Source: Paenibacillus_AB sp036577625
GTDB taxonomy: Bacteria; Bacillota; Bacilli; Paenibacillales; NBRC-103111
DNA length: 64,000 nt
Reading direction: 5' to 3'
NCBI RefSeq assembly: GCF_036577625.1
Contig: NZ_JARBDC010000005.1
Location: 1-64,000, forward strand
Below the pieces are notes generated by a model. That model worked only from the letters and a program-made list of their open reading frames with translations. It was not told the DNA's origin and did no database searches. The translations under genes and the position numbers were made by a program. This document shows, piece by piece, positions 49,522-59,970 of the stretch (position 1 is the stretch's first letter; each line of letters opens with the position of its first letter).

Positions 49522-51372
49522 ATGAGCTATAACTACAAAAGATTGTCGATCTTAATCGGCATAGACATGTTGATCGTATCGATCGGTGTTTATGCGGCAT
49601 ACGTGCTGTATTACGGTGGAGTTTTATTGATTTCGGAGCAATGGGGACAATTGGGGGCCTATACGGGAATATCCGTAACGGTTTGTACTGTCGGAATGTA
49701 CGGATTCAAATTGTACAATCGGATATGGCACTATGCCAGTACCGGTGAACTGCTATCCATCGTTAAAGCGGTAACCGTTACTTGTCTGATATCTTGGCTG
49801 CTTACGTCAGTTGTCACCGGACAATTGGTGCCGATCCCATTGCTAGTTCAGTCCTTTGAAACGATTTTGTTGCTCATGGGGGGCGTGCGTTTTGCATGGA
49901 GAGTATTTCGTGATAGTTATTTTAAAACCAATGTCGGAAAGAAAAGGGCTCTAATAATCGGGGCAGGAGACTGCGGAACGCTGATCGCCAAAGAAATGAA
50001 GTTTGACAAGAGCTCGCCGATGGCTCCGGTGGCCTTCATTGACGACGATATCCGCAAGCAAAATTTACAGGTGCTTGGACTTCCGGTATACGGTGGTCGT
50101 GACAAAATCGGCGAAGCCGTAGAACGATTGAACATTGACGAAATTATAATCGCACTTCCTTCGGTCCTCAAAAAAGATATTTCGCAAATTATAAGCCACT
50201 GTAAATCAACAAAAGCAAAGCTGAAAATCATTCCTAAGATTGGAGACTTGATACAAGGGAAGGTGACGATTAACGAAATCCGCGATGTCGATGTAGAAGA
50301 TTTGCTCGGCCGGGAATCGGTTCATACGGATTTGCAAGGCATAGCGGAATATGTCGAAGAGAAGACAGTGTTGGTGACAGGGGCCGGCGGCTCAATCGGT
50401 TCCGAGTTATGTCGGCAATTGGCTCCCTTCAAGCCGAAACGACTCGTTTTGCTGGGACATGGCGAAAACAGTATTTACGCGATCGAGGCGGAATTGCGCC
50501 TAAAACATCCTGATCTGAATGTTGAGACGGTCATAGCCGATATCCAGGATCGAATGCGGATAGAGACCGTATTCGCGGAATACTCCCCGCAGCTCGTATT
50601 CCACGCAGCTGCCCACAAGCATGTACCGCTTATGGAAAGCAATCCGTCTGAAGCGGTGAAAAACAATGTTTTCGGGACGAAAAACGTCGCGGATTGCGCA
50701 GATCGTTTCCACACGGAACGGTTTGTTCTGATCTCCACAGATAAGGCCGTCAATCCGACTAGTGTAATGGGTACGACCAAACGTATCGGCGAGATGTACA
50801 TCCAATGTCTGAATGCTCAAAGTGCTACCCGATTTGCTGCAGTCCGTTTCGGCAATGTGCTCGGAAGCCGGGGGAGTGTCATCCCGAAATTCAAAGAACA
50901 AATTCGAATGGGAGGTCCGGTAACCGTTACCCACCCCGAAATGATCCGATATTTCATGACAATTCCTGAAGCGGTGCAACTTGTGATTCAGGCCGGGGCG
51001 ATTGCGAAGGGCGGTGAAGTGTTTGTGTTGGACATGGGGGAGCCGGTCAAAATCTTGGACTTGGCGAAAGATTTGATCCGTTTGTCTGGATTTGAACCAG
51101 GTTTAGACATTGAAATCAGCTATTCCGGGGTAAGACCCGGAGAGAAATTGTTCGAAGAATTACTGACCGACGAGGAAGGGCTTGCTTCGACAAAGCATAA
51201 CCGCATCTTTATCGGAAAACCGGCTGTAATAGGTAAAGCAAATTTGGAGTTTCAATTATCATTGCTTGAAAAGGCGCTCGGCAAAGACGATCGGGAAATC
51301 AGAAGAGCATTGAAGCAGACGGTCCCTACCTATCGGTATACGGAACAAGAACAGCAGTTGGTGCTCGTATGA
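49522..51372 (+). CDS. Membrane-bound nucleotide-sugar 4,6-dehydratase (EpsC/PglF/CapD type)
   Basis: 616 aa with GGAGGATG upstream. Four N-terminal membrane helices, a first Rossmann domain (IIGAGDCGTLIAKEM near 145) and the catalytic SDR domain (TGAGGSIGSELCRQL near 285, ISTDKAVNPTSVMGTTKR near 400). This FlaA1/PglF type makes the 4-keto-6-deoxy UDP-sugar from UDP-GlcNAc. With the PglD-like acetyltransferase and the PglE-like aminotransferase further down, it should start a UDP-diNAc-bacillosamine route. Its stop overlaps the next gene's ATG (ATGA). Confidence 0.92.
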   Translation: MSYNYKRLSILIGIDMLIVSIGVYAAYVLYYGGVLLISEQWGQLGAYTGISVTVCTVGMYGFKLYNRIWHYASTGELLSIVKAVTVTCLISWLLTSVVTGQLVPIPLLVQSFETILLLMGGVRFAWRVFRDSYFKTNVGKKRALIIGAGDCGTLIAKEMKFDKSSPMAPVAFIDDDIRKQNLQVLGLPVYGGRDKIGEAVERLNIDEIIIALPSVLKKDISQIISHCKSTKAKLKIIPKIGDLIQGKVTINEIRDVDVEDLLGRESVHTDLQGIAEYVEEKTVLVTGAGGSIGSELCRQLAPFKPKRLVLLGHGENSIYAIEAELRLKHPDLNVETVIADIQDRMRIETVFAEYSPQLVFHAAAHKHVPLMESNPSEAVKNNVFGTKNVADCADRFHTERFVLISTDKAVNPTSVMGTTKRIGEMYIQCLNAQSATRFAAVRFGNVLGSRGSVIPKFKEQIRMGGPVTVTHPEMIRYFMTIPEAVQLVIQAGAIAKGGEVFVLDMGEPVKILDLAKDLIRLSGFEPGLDIEISYSGVRPGEKLFEELLTDEEGLASTKHNRIFIGKPAVIGKANLEFQLSLLEKALGKDDREIRRALKQTVPTYRYTEQEQQLVLV

Positions 51373-52652
51373 CTGACGTAGTATGGCTCGTCGGGCTGGC
51401 AGCGGCCGCGTTCGTCATCATGGTTTTTCTGATCGCGAAACCTGAATTTGTCGTGATCTTCCTCTTGTTCGGGAAGCCGTTGACTGCCAACTTAATTGCA
51501 AAGTACGGGTTGCCGGTACCGGATATCGCGATCAATTTGGCATTGGCGATACCGATCTTTCTGCATCTTATCGTCCGGAGAAGGCTGGTACGGTTATTCA
51601 ACCCGATTATGTACGTAAGTTTGCTACTACTATGCTATTTATGGATCGGTTTGCTGTATGTGCCTCCTTCGTCAGTAGGTTACGGTACCGCCAAACTCAT
51701 ATATATCGTTGCTGGAAATCTGCTGGTCGGAGCAGCTACTTTAATTCTTTTTAAAGATCAGTCTTGGGTGAAATCGATGTTGAAAGCAATGTACGCAGCG
51801 GGTTGGGTATTCATGATCTGGGGGGTTGTCGAGTTGATCGGGAAAGATTTTTCTGCCATGACCCGCTTCAGCCCCTCTTATTACAATCCCATCGAATACT
51901 CTAGGGTAATTGGTGTAAGTGTTCTTTGCGCTATTTTCCTTGGAGAATCAAGAAGCGAGGTGCCTTCAGGAAAACTCGGTAGCTGGGGCAGAGTTGTCCA
52001 TATCATGATTGGACTCATCTTGATGGCTTTAACCGGATCTAAAGGTCCGATCATTGCCTTGGTTGTCTCGATCCTTCTGTTCCACCTTCTCAAGAGAAGA
52101 CGGTTGTCCGGAGTCAAGATGGTCAAAATCGCTCTAATATGCTTCTTTACGGGTGCTCTTCTGTTGATCGCTCTTCCCGAACCGATAAAGGAACGTCTGT
52201 TATTCGAAGACAAACATGCTGAAGGAAGCGTAACGTCACGTGTCGATTTGCTCTCAATCGCCGTCGGGGGATTCGAGGAAAAGCCGCTATTTGGAGGAGG
52301 AACCGGCAGCTTTGCCGATTTCTTTACCGGCGCGCGGATATACCCGCACAATATATTCGCGGAACTTGCGACGGAAAATGGTGTAGTAGGATTATTATTG
52401 TTCGGCGTATTTTTGGGTTACATTTTTTGGATTCTTCGCCGGGCATTTGCGCACACCCGCGATACGGACACTCTGAGTACGGAAAGGATATTGTTATCCG
52501 CCGCCACAGCTGTCACCGTCTATTACTTGATTACGATGCAGTTTTCGTTCGATTTGCAAAACGGTTCCGGAATTTGGTTTGGAGCCGCTCTTGCCTATTC
52601 GTTGTCCCGCATGATCCGCACTCCTTTTCAAAACTTTCAGTACGGGAGATAA
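51369..52652 (+). CDS. O-antigen polymerase/ligase-like membrane protein (Wzy type)
   Basis: 427 aa with about ten membrane helices. The large loop carries the typical YNPIEYSR and GGGTGSFADFF..ARIYPHNIFAELATENG region of the Wzy_C/O-antigen ligase family. In a Wzx/Wzy system it polymerises repeat units on the outer face. It is translationally coupled to the upstream dehydratase. Confidence 0.87.
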   Translation: MTDVVWLVGLAAAAFVIMVFLIAKPEFVVIFLLFGKPLTANLIAKYGLPVPDIAINLALAIPIFLHLIVRRRLVRLFNPIMYVSLLLLCYLWIGLLYVPPSSVGYGTAKLIYIVAGNLLVGAATLILFKDQSWVKSMLKAMYAAGWVFMIWGVVELIGKDFSAMTRFSPSYYNPIEYSRVIGVSVLCAIFLGESRSEVPSGKLGSWGRVVHIMIGLILMALTGSKGPIIALVVSILLFHLLKRRRLSGVKMVKIALICFFTGALLLIALPEPIKERLLFEDKHAEGSVTSRVDLLSIAVGGFEEKPLFGGGTGSFADFFTGARIYPHNIFAELATENGVVGLLLFGVFLGYIFWILRRAFAHTRDTDTLSTERILLSAATAVTVYYLITMQFSFDLQNGSGIWFGAALAYSLSRMIRTPFQNFQYGR

Positions 52653-52656
52653 TGTT

Positions 52657-54108
52657 ATGTCATTGAAACGACAAGTTGTGCACGGCGTTTCGTGGTCGGC
52701 CGGCTCCATGGCTTTTACAACGATCGCCCAGTTCGCGCAGCTTTTGATTTTGGCAAGACTGCTGCCGCCCAATACGCTCGGTCTAATGGCCATGCTGCTC
52801 GTCGTGCTCAACTTCTCCCAACAATATGCGGATCTTGGTGTTTCCAACGCAATTATCCATAAGCAGGGACAGTCTCGCGAAACCTTGTCCAGCTTATATT
52901 GGGTTAACCTGATAGCAGGCTTTATTCTTTTTCTGCTAATTTTACTCGGAGCACCTATCATTGCCGCTGTGTTTCAGGAGCCGCACTTAACGAAACCGTT
53001 GTACTGGACCGCGATCAACTTTATTATTCTTCCGTTAGGTCAGCAATATCGCGTGCTGCTGCAGAAAGAGATGAGATTCAAGGCTATAGCGATAACGGAT
53101 TGTGCGGCTGTTGCCATTGGAACGTTTGTTTCCATTCTGCTTGCCGCAAACGGATATGATATATATGCCATTGTGTGGGGCTATTTGATTATAAGTACGA
53201 TAAAAAGCGTCTCATTCGCGATTTGGGGCTTCAAAACGGCAAAACCGATATTCCGGCTGCAATTTGGCCATGTCACGGAATATTTGCGGTTCGGAATGTA
53301 TCAATTGGGCGAGAGGACCGTTTTTTTTGCAAATTCAAATTTGGATTCCTTAATTATTGGCCGTATGTTGGGAGCAGAGGCGCTCGGGTTTTACATGTTG
53401 GCCTACAACTTGGCCATCGTTCCGATTCTCAAAATTAACCCGGTTCTTACGAGCGTGATGTTCCCCGCTTTCTCAAAAATGCAGGGAGAGGACCGGAAGC
53501 TAAAGGAAAGTTATTTTAAGGTGATCCGCTACTTGTCTTTCGTCAATTTTCCGATATTGCTTGGTATGGCTGCAGCAGCGCCTTACGCAGTGCCACTCGT
53601 CTTCGGTGCTCAATGGAGCGGCAGTGTAACGCTCGTACAACTGCTGGCGCTTGTCGGACTGATGCGAGTGATCGGAAACCCGATCGGGGCATTGCTGATG
53701 GCAGTAGGCAAAGTCGATATGGGCTTTAAATGGCATGTAGCCATGCTGGTTACCGCTATCCCGATTTTGAGTGCAGGTGCCTATTTATTCGGGATCGTTG
53801 GCGTCGCTTCCGCGTATATCCTTTATCAATTTATTTATTTGGTCACCAATTATTCTTATTTGCTTCGCGGATTATTCGGTCCCTGCCTTCTCAGTTTTAT
53901 TGGCAGTTTCGCGCCGGCGCTCGCTGCAAGCGCCATTATGGCCGCATCCATGGCAGGGGCCGCGTCGTTGGTCACGAACCAAAAGACAGCAGGTATCCTT
54001 ATGCTGCAATTGGTTTTGGGGATTGTGGTTTATGCAGGGTTCTCACTCTCATTTGTGAGAAAAGGACTGATTGGAGCCAACCTTCGTTCAGAGAGGAAAT
54101 CGGCATGA
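52657..54108 (+). CDS. Oligosaccharide flippase (Wzx, MOP superfamily)
   Basis: 483 aa with 12-14 predicted helices. The N-terminal VVHGVSWSAGSMAFTTIAQFAQLLILARLLPPNTLGLMAML and DLGVSNAIIHKQ are characteristic of WzxC/MOP flippases. It moves lipid-linked repeat units across the membrane. It starts four bases after the polymerase gene and overlaps the next glycosyltransferase by four bases (ATGA at 54105). Confidence 0.9.
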   Translation: MSLKRQVVHGVSWSAGSMAFTTIAQFAQLLILARLLPPNTLGLMAMLLVVLNFSQQYADLGVSNAIIHKQGQSRETLSSLYWVNLIAGFILFLLILLGAPIIAAVFQEPHLTKPLYWTAINFIILPLGQQYRVLLQKEMRFKAIAITDCAAVAIGTFVSILLAANGYDIYAIVWGYLIISTIKSVSFAIWGFKTAKPIFRLQFGHVTEYLRFGMYQLGERTVFFANSNLDSLIIGRMLGAEALGFYMLAYNLAIVPILKINPVLTSVMFPAFSKMQGEDRKLKESYFKVIRYLSFVNFPILLGMAAAAPYAVPLVFGAQWSGSVTLVQLLALVGLMRVIGNPIGALLMAVGKVDMGFKWHVAMLVTAIPILSAGAYLFGIVGVASAYILYQFIYLVTNYSYLLRGLFGPCLLSFIGSFAPALAASAIMAASMAGAASLVTNQKTAGILMLQLVLGIVVYAGFSLSFVRKGLIGANLRSERKSA

Positions 54109-55472
54109 AAATCCTTATTATCAGTTACCATTACTCGCCTGCCATGGTACCTAGGGCATATAGATGGAGCGCTATAGCCGAACATTGGATCCGACAAGGG
54201 CATGAAGTTGACGTTGTGTGTGCATGGAAGCCTGGATATAAAAGAGTCGAGAAGGGTAACGGCGTTCAAATGTATCGGGTCGGAGGGCAATTCTCGGAAA
54301 AGTGGAGGAGGCGGCTTACAGCGGCTCGCCCGTCGGCCCCCTCTTCCGAGGGCGAAGGAAAGAAATTATCTTGGAAGCGGCAGCTCCGCATAGCCGCAAA
54401 AGTTTTGCACGATTCGACATGGAAACAGCTTTATTGGCCGGATTTCGCGTGCTTATGGGCGCGTAGCGCCGTACGGGCGGCGAAAGAACTTGTGAGGGAG
54501 CGGGGTTATGATACGATGATATCCGTCTCTCATCCGTTTTCGTCCCATTGGGCCGGGGCGGCGGTCAAACGGAAATACCCGGGCCTAAACTGGATCGTTG
54601 ATGTAGGCGATCCGTTTTATTTCCATACAATGCCGGTCAACAATGTCAAATTGTTTGGACGGATCAACTTTCGATCGGAGCTTAACATATTGGAGCTGGC
54701 CGACAGTGTCGTGGTCAATACAGTAAAGACGAAGGAAAAGTACATGCAAACGTTTAGAGCGGATACAGGCAAGCTTACAGTCAGTCCTCCCCTTCTATCT
54801 GCGCCACCGCTATTCAGCCCTGTTGGGGAGAATAGGCGGGAGGGGACGCTTAAACTCGTATTCATCGGTACGCTTTACCCTAATATCCGTAGTCCGGACG
54901 GGCTGCTTCAATTATTCGAGCTGCTCATTCGGGAAAAAATGACCCGAAGACTGGAACTTCATTTTTATGGAAAAATGGATGGATGTGCGGCATCTTTCGA
55001 CTCTTACCAGCTTTACCGCAATCGCAATCTGTTCGTTCATGGAGTAGTGCCGCGGGAACAAGTCTACGAAGTGATGAAAGATGCCGACGTATTGGTCAAC
55101 ATCGGAAACAAGACGCCAGAACTTCTTCCGAGCAAGCTGGTTGAGTATGCCAGCACGGGAAAACCCGTTTTGAACCTGATCTCTATTTCCGAAGATAGCT
55201 CGGCAGAATTTTTTGCCGAATATCCGGCTGCCTTGACGATAGAAGAGCGGCTGATATTCAAGGGATCGGCTGTTTTGGGAGACATTGTCCGTTTTTTGAG
55301 CCGAGTACATGACATCAAACCAGAACAATTGGAAAAGTTTCTCGATCAATTCTCGATCGAGGCGATATCGAATCACTATCAAAGTTTGGCATTACGGTCC
55401 GTACCCGAGAAGCAAAGCGCGGCGAGAGCGATCCATGCGCGTGAAGGAAAAGAACTGGGGGAATTTGGTTGA
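54105..55472 (+). CDS. Glycosyltransferase (GT4-like)
   Basis: 455 aa from the ATG at 54105 (GAGAGGAAA upstream); the 125-codon upstream extension lies over the flippase gene. N-terminal MKILIISYHYSPAMVPRAYRWSAIAEHWIRQGHEVDVV is a GT-B donor/acceptor start, and the C-terminal half carries the Rossmann fold with LVFIGTLYPN and the LPSKLVEYASTGKPVL signature near residue 345. Acceptor and donor are unknown. Confidence 0.88.
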   Translation: MKILIISYHYSPAMVPRAYRWSAIAEHWIRQGHEVDVVCAWKPGYKRVEKGNGVQMYRVGGQFSEKWRRRLTAARPSAPSSEGEGKKLSWKRQLRIAAKVLHDSTWKQLYWPDFACLWARSAVRAAKELVRERGYDTMISVSHPFSSHWAGAAVKRKYPGLNWIVDVGDPFYFHTMPVNNVKLFGRINFRSELNILELADSVVVNTVKTKEKYMQTFRADTGKLTVSPPLLSAPPLFSPVGENRREGTLKLVFIGTLYPNIRSPDGLLQLFELLIREKMTRRLELHFYGKMDGCAASFDSYQLYRNRNLFVHGVVPREQVYEVMKDADVLVNIGNKTPELLPSKLVEYASTGKPVLNLISISEDSSAEFFAEYPAALTIEERLIFKGSAVLGDIVRFLSRVHDIKPEQLEKFLDQFSIEAISNHYQSLALRSVPEKQSAARAIHAREGKELGEFG

Positions 55473-56662
55473 AGGCAAAGCGAAAAGTCATTGTAGTAGG
55501 ACCGCTTCCGCCACCCATATCGGGTCAAGCGTTAGCCGTGCAAATGTTGGTTGACGGATTTGCGGAACGGGGCGTATCGTATCGCGTCGTGAATTTGACC
55601 AGCGGAACCAGGGAGAAGATCGGCACGAAATTTAGGGCGCTGCAGTATGCAAAGATTTTGCTCGATTATATATGGAAAACAGCTTTCGGAAAAAAAACGG
55701 TATACATAACAATCGCCCAGTCTCTCCAAGGTTTTTGGAGAGATTTTTTCATGGTATGGATTGCCGTTTTTTTTGGCCATCGTATTCTGCTTCATCTTCA
55801 TGGAGGGAATTATGACCGTTTCTATGACGCGCAACAAGCCTGGCTTCGCACCGTTATTCGGGTTACGTTACGAAGAGCGGATGGTATATATGTGCTTGGC
55901 GAGAAACTTATAGGGATGTTCGATTTTGAACCGGCACTGGCCCCCAAAATCAGTGTGATTACAAATGGAATTCCGATTGCGGCCGAGGATCAAAGCGGAA
56001 GCAAACGATTGCCGGACTCCCCGGATGAACCGATCCGGCTATTGTACCTGTCGAACCTGATCGAGTCAAAAGGGTACTTACACGTTCTCGAAGCAGTAAG
56101 ACAGCTTGTGCATGATTATCGATTGAACGTGAAGTGTTCATTTTATGGCAAATTTTTAGCAAGCCGTGACGATATCATGGTACGTGACGCGGAACACGGC
56201 CGTCAATTGTTTGAAACTTTCATTCTGCAAAACGGGTTGAGCGATTATGTCGAATTCGGGGGCACCGTGGAAGGAGAAGCAAAAATAAAAGCGTTGGAGG
56301 AGGCACATTTTTTCGTGTTGCCGACCAACTATGACAATGAAGGGCAGCCGCTAGCAATCATCGAGGCGTTGGCATATGGTCATGTAGTCATCACGACGGA
56401 TTATCGGGCTATCTCCGACATGGTTACAGATAAACAGAACGGAGCGTTCGTTCCTTTTGCGGACCCGGATTCGATAGCCAGGAATATTGCAGATATTGCT
56501 TCAGATCATGAACGTTACGCAGCCATGAGCGAAGCTGCGAAGATTCGCTATCGAAATCAATTTACGAGGGAAGCCCACCTGGAACGGATGTTCTCTCTAC
56601 TTTTGGAGGAGAAATACGAAACGACGCAAAACGGTCGATACGGGAGGATGACCAATGTTTAA
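55469..56662 (+). CDS. Glycosyltransferase family 4
   Basis: 397 aa from a TTG at 55469 that overlaps the previous stop (TTGA), so coupled. It has the GT-B fold: VVGPLPPPISGQALAVQMLVDGF, RLLYLSNLIESKGYLHVLEAV, and the donor-binding YDNEGQPLAIIEALAYGHVVITTD near residue 290 (E...E-type motif). It overlaps the next gene by eight bases. Confidence 0.9.
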   Translation: MKAKRKVIVVGPLPPPISGQALAVQMLVDGFAERGVSYRVVNLTSGTREKIGTKFRALQYAKILLDYIWKTAFGKKTVYITIAQSLQGFWRDFFMVWIAVFFGHRILLHLHGGNYDRFYDAQQAWLRTVIRVTLRRADGIYVLGEKLIGMFDFEPALAPKISVITNGIPIAAEDQSGSKRLPDSPDEPIRLLYLSNLIESKGYLHVLEAVRQLVHDYRLNVKCSFYGKFLASRDDIMVRDAEHGRQLFETFILQNGLSDYVEFGGTVEGEAKIKALEEAHFFVLPTNYDNEGQPLAIIEALAYGHVVITTDYRAISDMVTDKQNGAFVPFADPDSIARNIADIASDHERYAAMSEAAKIRYRNQFTREAHLERMFSLLLEEKYETTQNGRYGRMTNV

Positions 56663-57683
56663 TAATCAAACGCTGTTGATTACCGGAGGGACCGGCTCGT
56701 TTGGAAATGCCGTATTGAAAAGGTTTTTAAATACCGGGATTAAAGAGATTCGCGTTTTCAGCCGCGACGAGAAGAAACAAGAAGATATGAGGATTGAGCT
56801 GAATAGCGGCAAGGTCAAATTTTACATTGGCGACGTCCGTGACGAGGATAGTATCCAGGCGGCTATGCGGGGAGTCGATTACGTGTTTCACGCCGCCGCC
56901 CTGAAGCAGGTGCCTTCTTGCGAGTTTTATCCGCTGGAAGCGGTGAGGACGAATATCATCGGAACGGAAAACGTATTAAATGCCGCCATCGCGAACAATG
57001 TGAAAAAGGCGATTTTTCTAAGCACGGATAAAGCTGTATACCCGGTAAACGCGATGGGGCAATCGAAGGCGCTGGCAGAGAAGATTATGGTCGCCAAGGC
57101 CAGAACCTTAACCGAGCATCAGACGGTGATTTGCGGAACTCGATACGGCAACGTCATGGCTTCACGCGGTTCGGTCATTCCATTGTTCGTGAAGCAAATC
57201 AAGGAAAACAAACCGCTTACGATCACCGATCCGAACATGACCCGGTTTTTGATGTCATTGGATGACGCAGTCGATTTGGTGCTTTATGCGTTTGAGCATG
57301 GTCGTCAAGGCGATATTTTCGTGCAAAAAGCTCCGGCGACGACGATCATCGATCTGGCTGAAGCTCTTAAGCAGTTGTTTGACGCAGCAAGCCCAGTCCA
57401 AATTATCGGTACCCGGCATGGGGAAAAGCTTTACGAAACATTATTGACCCGCGAAGAACTTGCCAAAGCGATAGATTTCGGAGAATATTTCCGGATTCCG
57501 GCCGATAATCGCGATTTGAACTATAATAAATATTTCATTGAGGGTGAACAGGAAATTTCGCTGCTTGAAGACTATAGCTCCCACAACACGGAGCGGATGA
57601 ATGTGGAGCAGATTAAGAAGCTGCTCCTCAACCTCGAATACATTCGGGAGGAACTTCAAGCGGGCGATCTTCTGGGAGTTTGA
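56655..57683 (+). CDS. fnlA: UDP-GlcNAc 4,6-dehydratase/5-epimerase (FnlA/CapE type)
   Basis: 342 aa SDR enzyme. TGGTGSFGNAVLKRF binds NAD(P), STDKAVYPVNAMGQSKALAEK is the CapE/FnlA-type active region (the usual YxxxK Tyr is replaced by Met in this subgroup), and DPNMTRFLM is conserved. It starts the UDP-N-acetyl-L-fucosamine pathway. The next two genes supply the remaining steps. The symbol is assigned by similarity to the E. coli/S. aureus trio. Confidence 0.88.
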   Translation: MFNNQTLLITGGTGSFGNAVLKRFLNTGIKEIRVFSRDEKKQEDMRIELNSGKVKFYIGDVRDEDSIQAAMRGVDYVFHAAALKQVPSCEFYPLEAVRTNIIGTENVLNAAIANNVKKAIFLSTDKAVYPVNAMGQSKALAEKIMVAKARTLTEHQTVICGTRYGNVMASRGSVIPLFVKQIKENKPLTITDPNMTRFLMSLDDAVDLVLYAFEHGRQGDIFVQKAPATTIIDLAEALKQLFDAASPVQIIGTRHGEKLYETLLTREELAKAIDFGEYFRIPADNRDLNYNKYFIEGEQEISLLEDYSSHNTERMNVEQIKKLLLNLEYIREELQAGDLLGV

Positions 57684-57695
57684 GGAGGCGAAACA

Positions 57696-58808
57696 ATGAC
57701 TAATGTATTGGTAACGGGAGCTAACGGTTTTATAGGCAAAAATCTGATAGACCGCCTTAAAAGGCTCGACGTTACGGTGAATGTTTTTGATAGCAAGGAC
57801 GATCTTCAAACACTGGAGCATGGTTTGATGCAGGCGGATCTTGTTTACCATTTAGCCGGTGTGAATCGGCCGGAGCGGGAACAATTGTTCATGGATGTGA
57901 ATGCGGGGCTGACCGAACAAATTGTCACATTACTTGCGCGGTACGGCCACCGAACTCCGGTAGTTCTGGCCTCTTCATCGCAAGCCGTATTGGATAATCC
58001 TTATGGCAAAAGCAAAAAAAGCGCCGAACAATCGGTCCTGCTCTATGGTGAAAAAACGGGTGCAAAATGCTACATTTACAGGTTGCCGAACGTATTCGGG
58101 AAATGGTGCAGACCGAACTACAATTCCGTCGTGGCCACGTTCTGCCATAATATCGCTCGCGATTTGGATATTACGATATCCGACCCGGAGCGCAAGCTGT
58201 CCCTTGTTTACATCGACGATGTCGTGGATTCCCTTGCCAGCCTGATCGCGGAGATTGGACGCGAGGGTTCAGTGGAATATCGCAGTATCGATCGCTTATT
58301 CGAAGTAACGCTGGGAGAATTGGTCGATAAGCTCCGACTGATTAAGGACATTCGAATATCGCACGTTCTTCCGGACCTTTCCGATCCTTTCATGAAATGT
58401 CTGCACGCGACATATTTGTCTTATCTTCCGAAACAGCAGTTTGCGTATCCGTTGGAAATGAAGATCGACAATCGAGGTAGTTTGGCCGAGATCGTCAAAT
58501 CAAAGCAATTCGGTCAAATATTTGTTTCAAAATCATATAAGGGGATTGTGAGAGGTAATCATTACCATCATACAAAAGTCGAAAAGTTCTGCGTAATCAA
58601 CGGAAGGGCTGTTATCAAATTCCGTAATGTGTTCGAAGAGGACGTGCTTTCTTACGAAGTATCGGGCGATGACATCCAGGTCGTGGACATTCCCCCGGGA
58701 TATACCCATTCCATTGAAAATATGTCGGACGGCGAACTGATCGTCTTGTTCTGGGCGAACGAAATATTTGATCCGCAGTCTCCGGATACTTACCTATTAG
58801 AGGTGTAG
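57696..58808 (+). CDS. fnlB: Bifunctional reductase with cupin domain (FnlB/CapF type)
   Basis: 370 aa. N-terminal SDR (VTGANGFIGKNLIDRL, LAGVNRPE, NPYGKSKKSAEQ with the YxxxK lysine). The C-terminal cupin domain (about 250-370) contains RGNHYHHTKVEKFCVINGRAVIKFR with metal-binding histidines. This domain order is that of S. aureus CapF. It catalyses reduction/3-epimerisation to the L-talo intermediate. GGAGG precedes the ATG. Confidence 0.9.
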   Translation: MTNVLVTGANGFIGKNLIDRLKRLDVTVNVFDSKDDLQTLEHGLMQADLVYHLAGVNRPEREQLFMDVNAGLTEQIVTLLARYGHRTPVVLASSSQAVLDNPYGKSKKSAEQSVLLYGEKTGAKCYIYRLPNVFGKWCRPNYNSVVATFCHNIARDLDITISDPERKLSLVYIDDVVDSLASLIAEIGREGSVEYRSIDRLFEVTLGELVDKLRLIKDIRISHVLPDLSDPFMKCLHATYLSYLPKQQFAYPLEMKIDNRGSLAEIVKSKQFGQIFVSKSYKGIVRGNHYHHTKVEKFCVINGRAVIKFRNVFEEDVLSYEVSGDDIQVVDIPPGYTHSIENMSDGELIVLFWANEIFDPQSPDTYLLEV

Positions 58809-58809
58809 G

Positions 58810-59970
58810 ATGAATAAGATGAAAGTGATGACCATTGTCGGCACAAGACCGGAGATTATCCGGCTTTCTGCAGTCATTCGTGCCTGTGACCGTTATTTCA
58901 ATCATGTACTCGTACATACAGGGCAAAATTGGGACTATACATTGAATGAAATCTTTTTCGAAGAATTGAATCTGCGTAAACCCGATCACTTCCTCGGTGT
59001 CGTTGGTTCCCATCTCGGGGAAACGATGGGGAACATTATTGCAAAGACGTACGAACTTTTGCAAAAGGAAAAGCCGGAGGCTCTGTTAATCTTGGGAGAT
59101 ACGAATAGCTGCTTAAGCGCGATTGCCGCGAAAAGACTGAAAATCCCGATTTTCCACATGGAAGCGGGAAATCGCTGCTTTGACCAAAACGTTCCTGAGG
59201 AAATCAACAGGAAAATTGTCGATCATATCAGCGACATCAATATGCCGTATACGGAGCACAGCCGCCGTTATTTGCTTAGCGAAGGATTTAGGAAGGAGCA
59301 CATTTTCGTTACCGGTTCGCCGATGTCCGAAGTGCTGTGCGATCATTTGGAAGCGATCGACCGAAGCGAGGTGCTGGACGAACTGCAATTGGAAGCTGGT
59401 CGTTACATTCTCGTCAGCGCACATCGGGAAGAAAACGTGGATCTTGAAAAAAATTTTGAGCACTTGACACAGTCCTTGAATGCAGCGGCAGAGGAATTCC
59501 AGCTCCCGGTCATTTATTCGACACACCCGAGAAGCCGCAAACGGATCGAGGAGAGGGGAATCCGCTTCCACCCGCTAGTTCGGTCGCTTCCCCCATTCGG
59601 ATTTTTCGCTTACAACAAATTGCAAAAGCATTCTTTTTGCGTATTGTCCGATAGCGGGACGCTGAGCGAAGAATCGGCCATGCTCGGCTTTCCGGCCGTG
59701 TTGATCCGAACGAGCACTGAAAGACCTGAGGTGCTGGACAAAGGATCGATCATTATTGGCGGGATCAAGACCGAGGATGTGCTTCGATCGGTGCGTCTTG
59801 CCGTATCCATGCGGGAAGAGAGAGCAAAAGCAAACCTTCCGGGGGATTATGCAGATCGGAATGTGTCGCTAAAAGTAGTGAAGTTGATCCAGAGCTATAC
59901 CCCCATCATTAATGCGTATACCTGGTACAAATTCGAAACGGAAATACATACGGGCAGGATCCTCGTATGA
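58810..59970 (+). CDS. fnlC: Non-hydrolysing UDP-sugar 2-epimerase (FnlC/CapG type)
   Basis: 386 aa. GTRPEIIRLSAVI is the UDP-GlcNAc 2-epimerase start. HMEAGNRCFDQNVPEEINRKIVDHISDINMPYTEHSRRYL is the variant typical of FnlC/WbjD rather than WecB. SAHREENVD and SGTLSEE belong to the UDP-binding site. It completes UDP-L-FucNAc. Start: ATG 58810 or 58819. Confidence 0.9.
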   Translation: MNKMKVMTIVGTRPEIIRLSAVIRACDRYFNHVLVHTGQNWDYTLNEIFFEELNLRKPDHFLGVVGSHLGETMGNIIAKTYELLQKEKPEALLILGDTNSCLSAIAAKRLKIPIFHMEAGNRCFDQNVPEEINRKIVDHISDINMPYTEHSRRYLLSEGFRKEHIFVTGSPMSEVLCDHLEAIDRSEVLDELQLEAGRYILVSAHREENVDLEKNFEHLTQSLNAAAEEFQLPVIYSTHPRSRKRIEERGIRFHPLVRSLPPFGFFAYNKLQKHSFCVLSDSGTLSEESAMLGFPAVLIRTSTERPEVLDKGSIIIGGIKTEDVLRSVRLAVSMREERAKANLPGDYADRNVSLKVVKLIQSYTPIINAYTWYKFETEIHTGRILV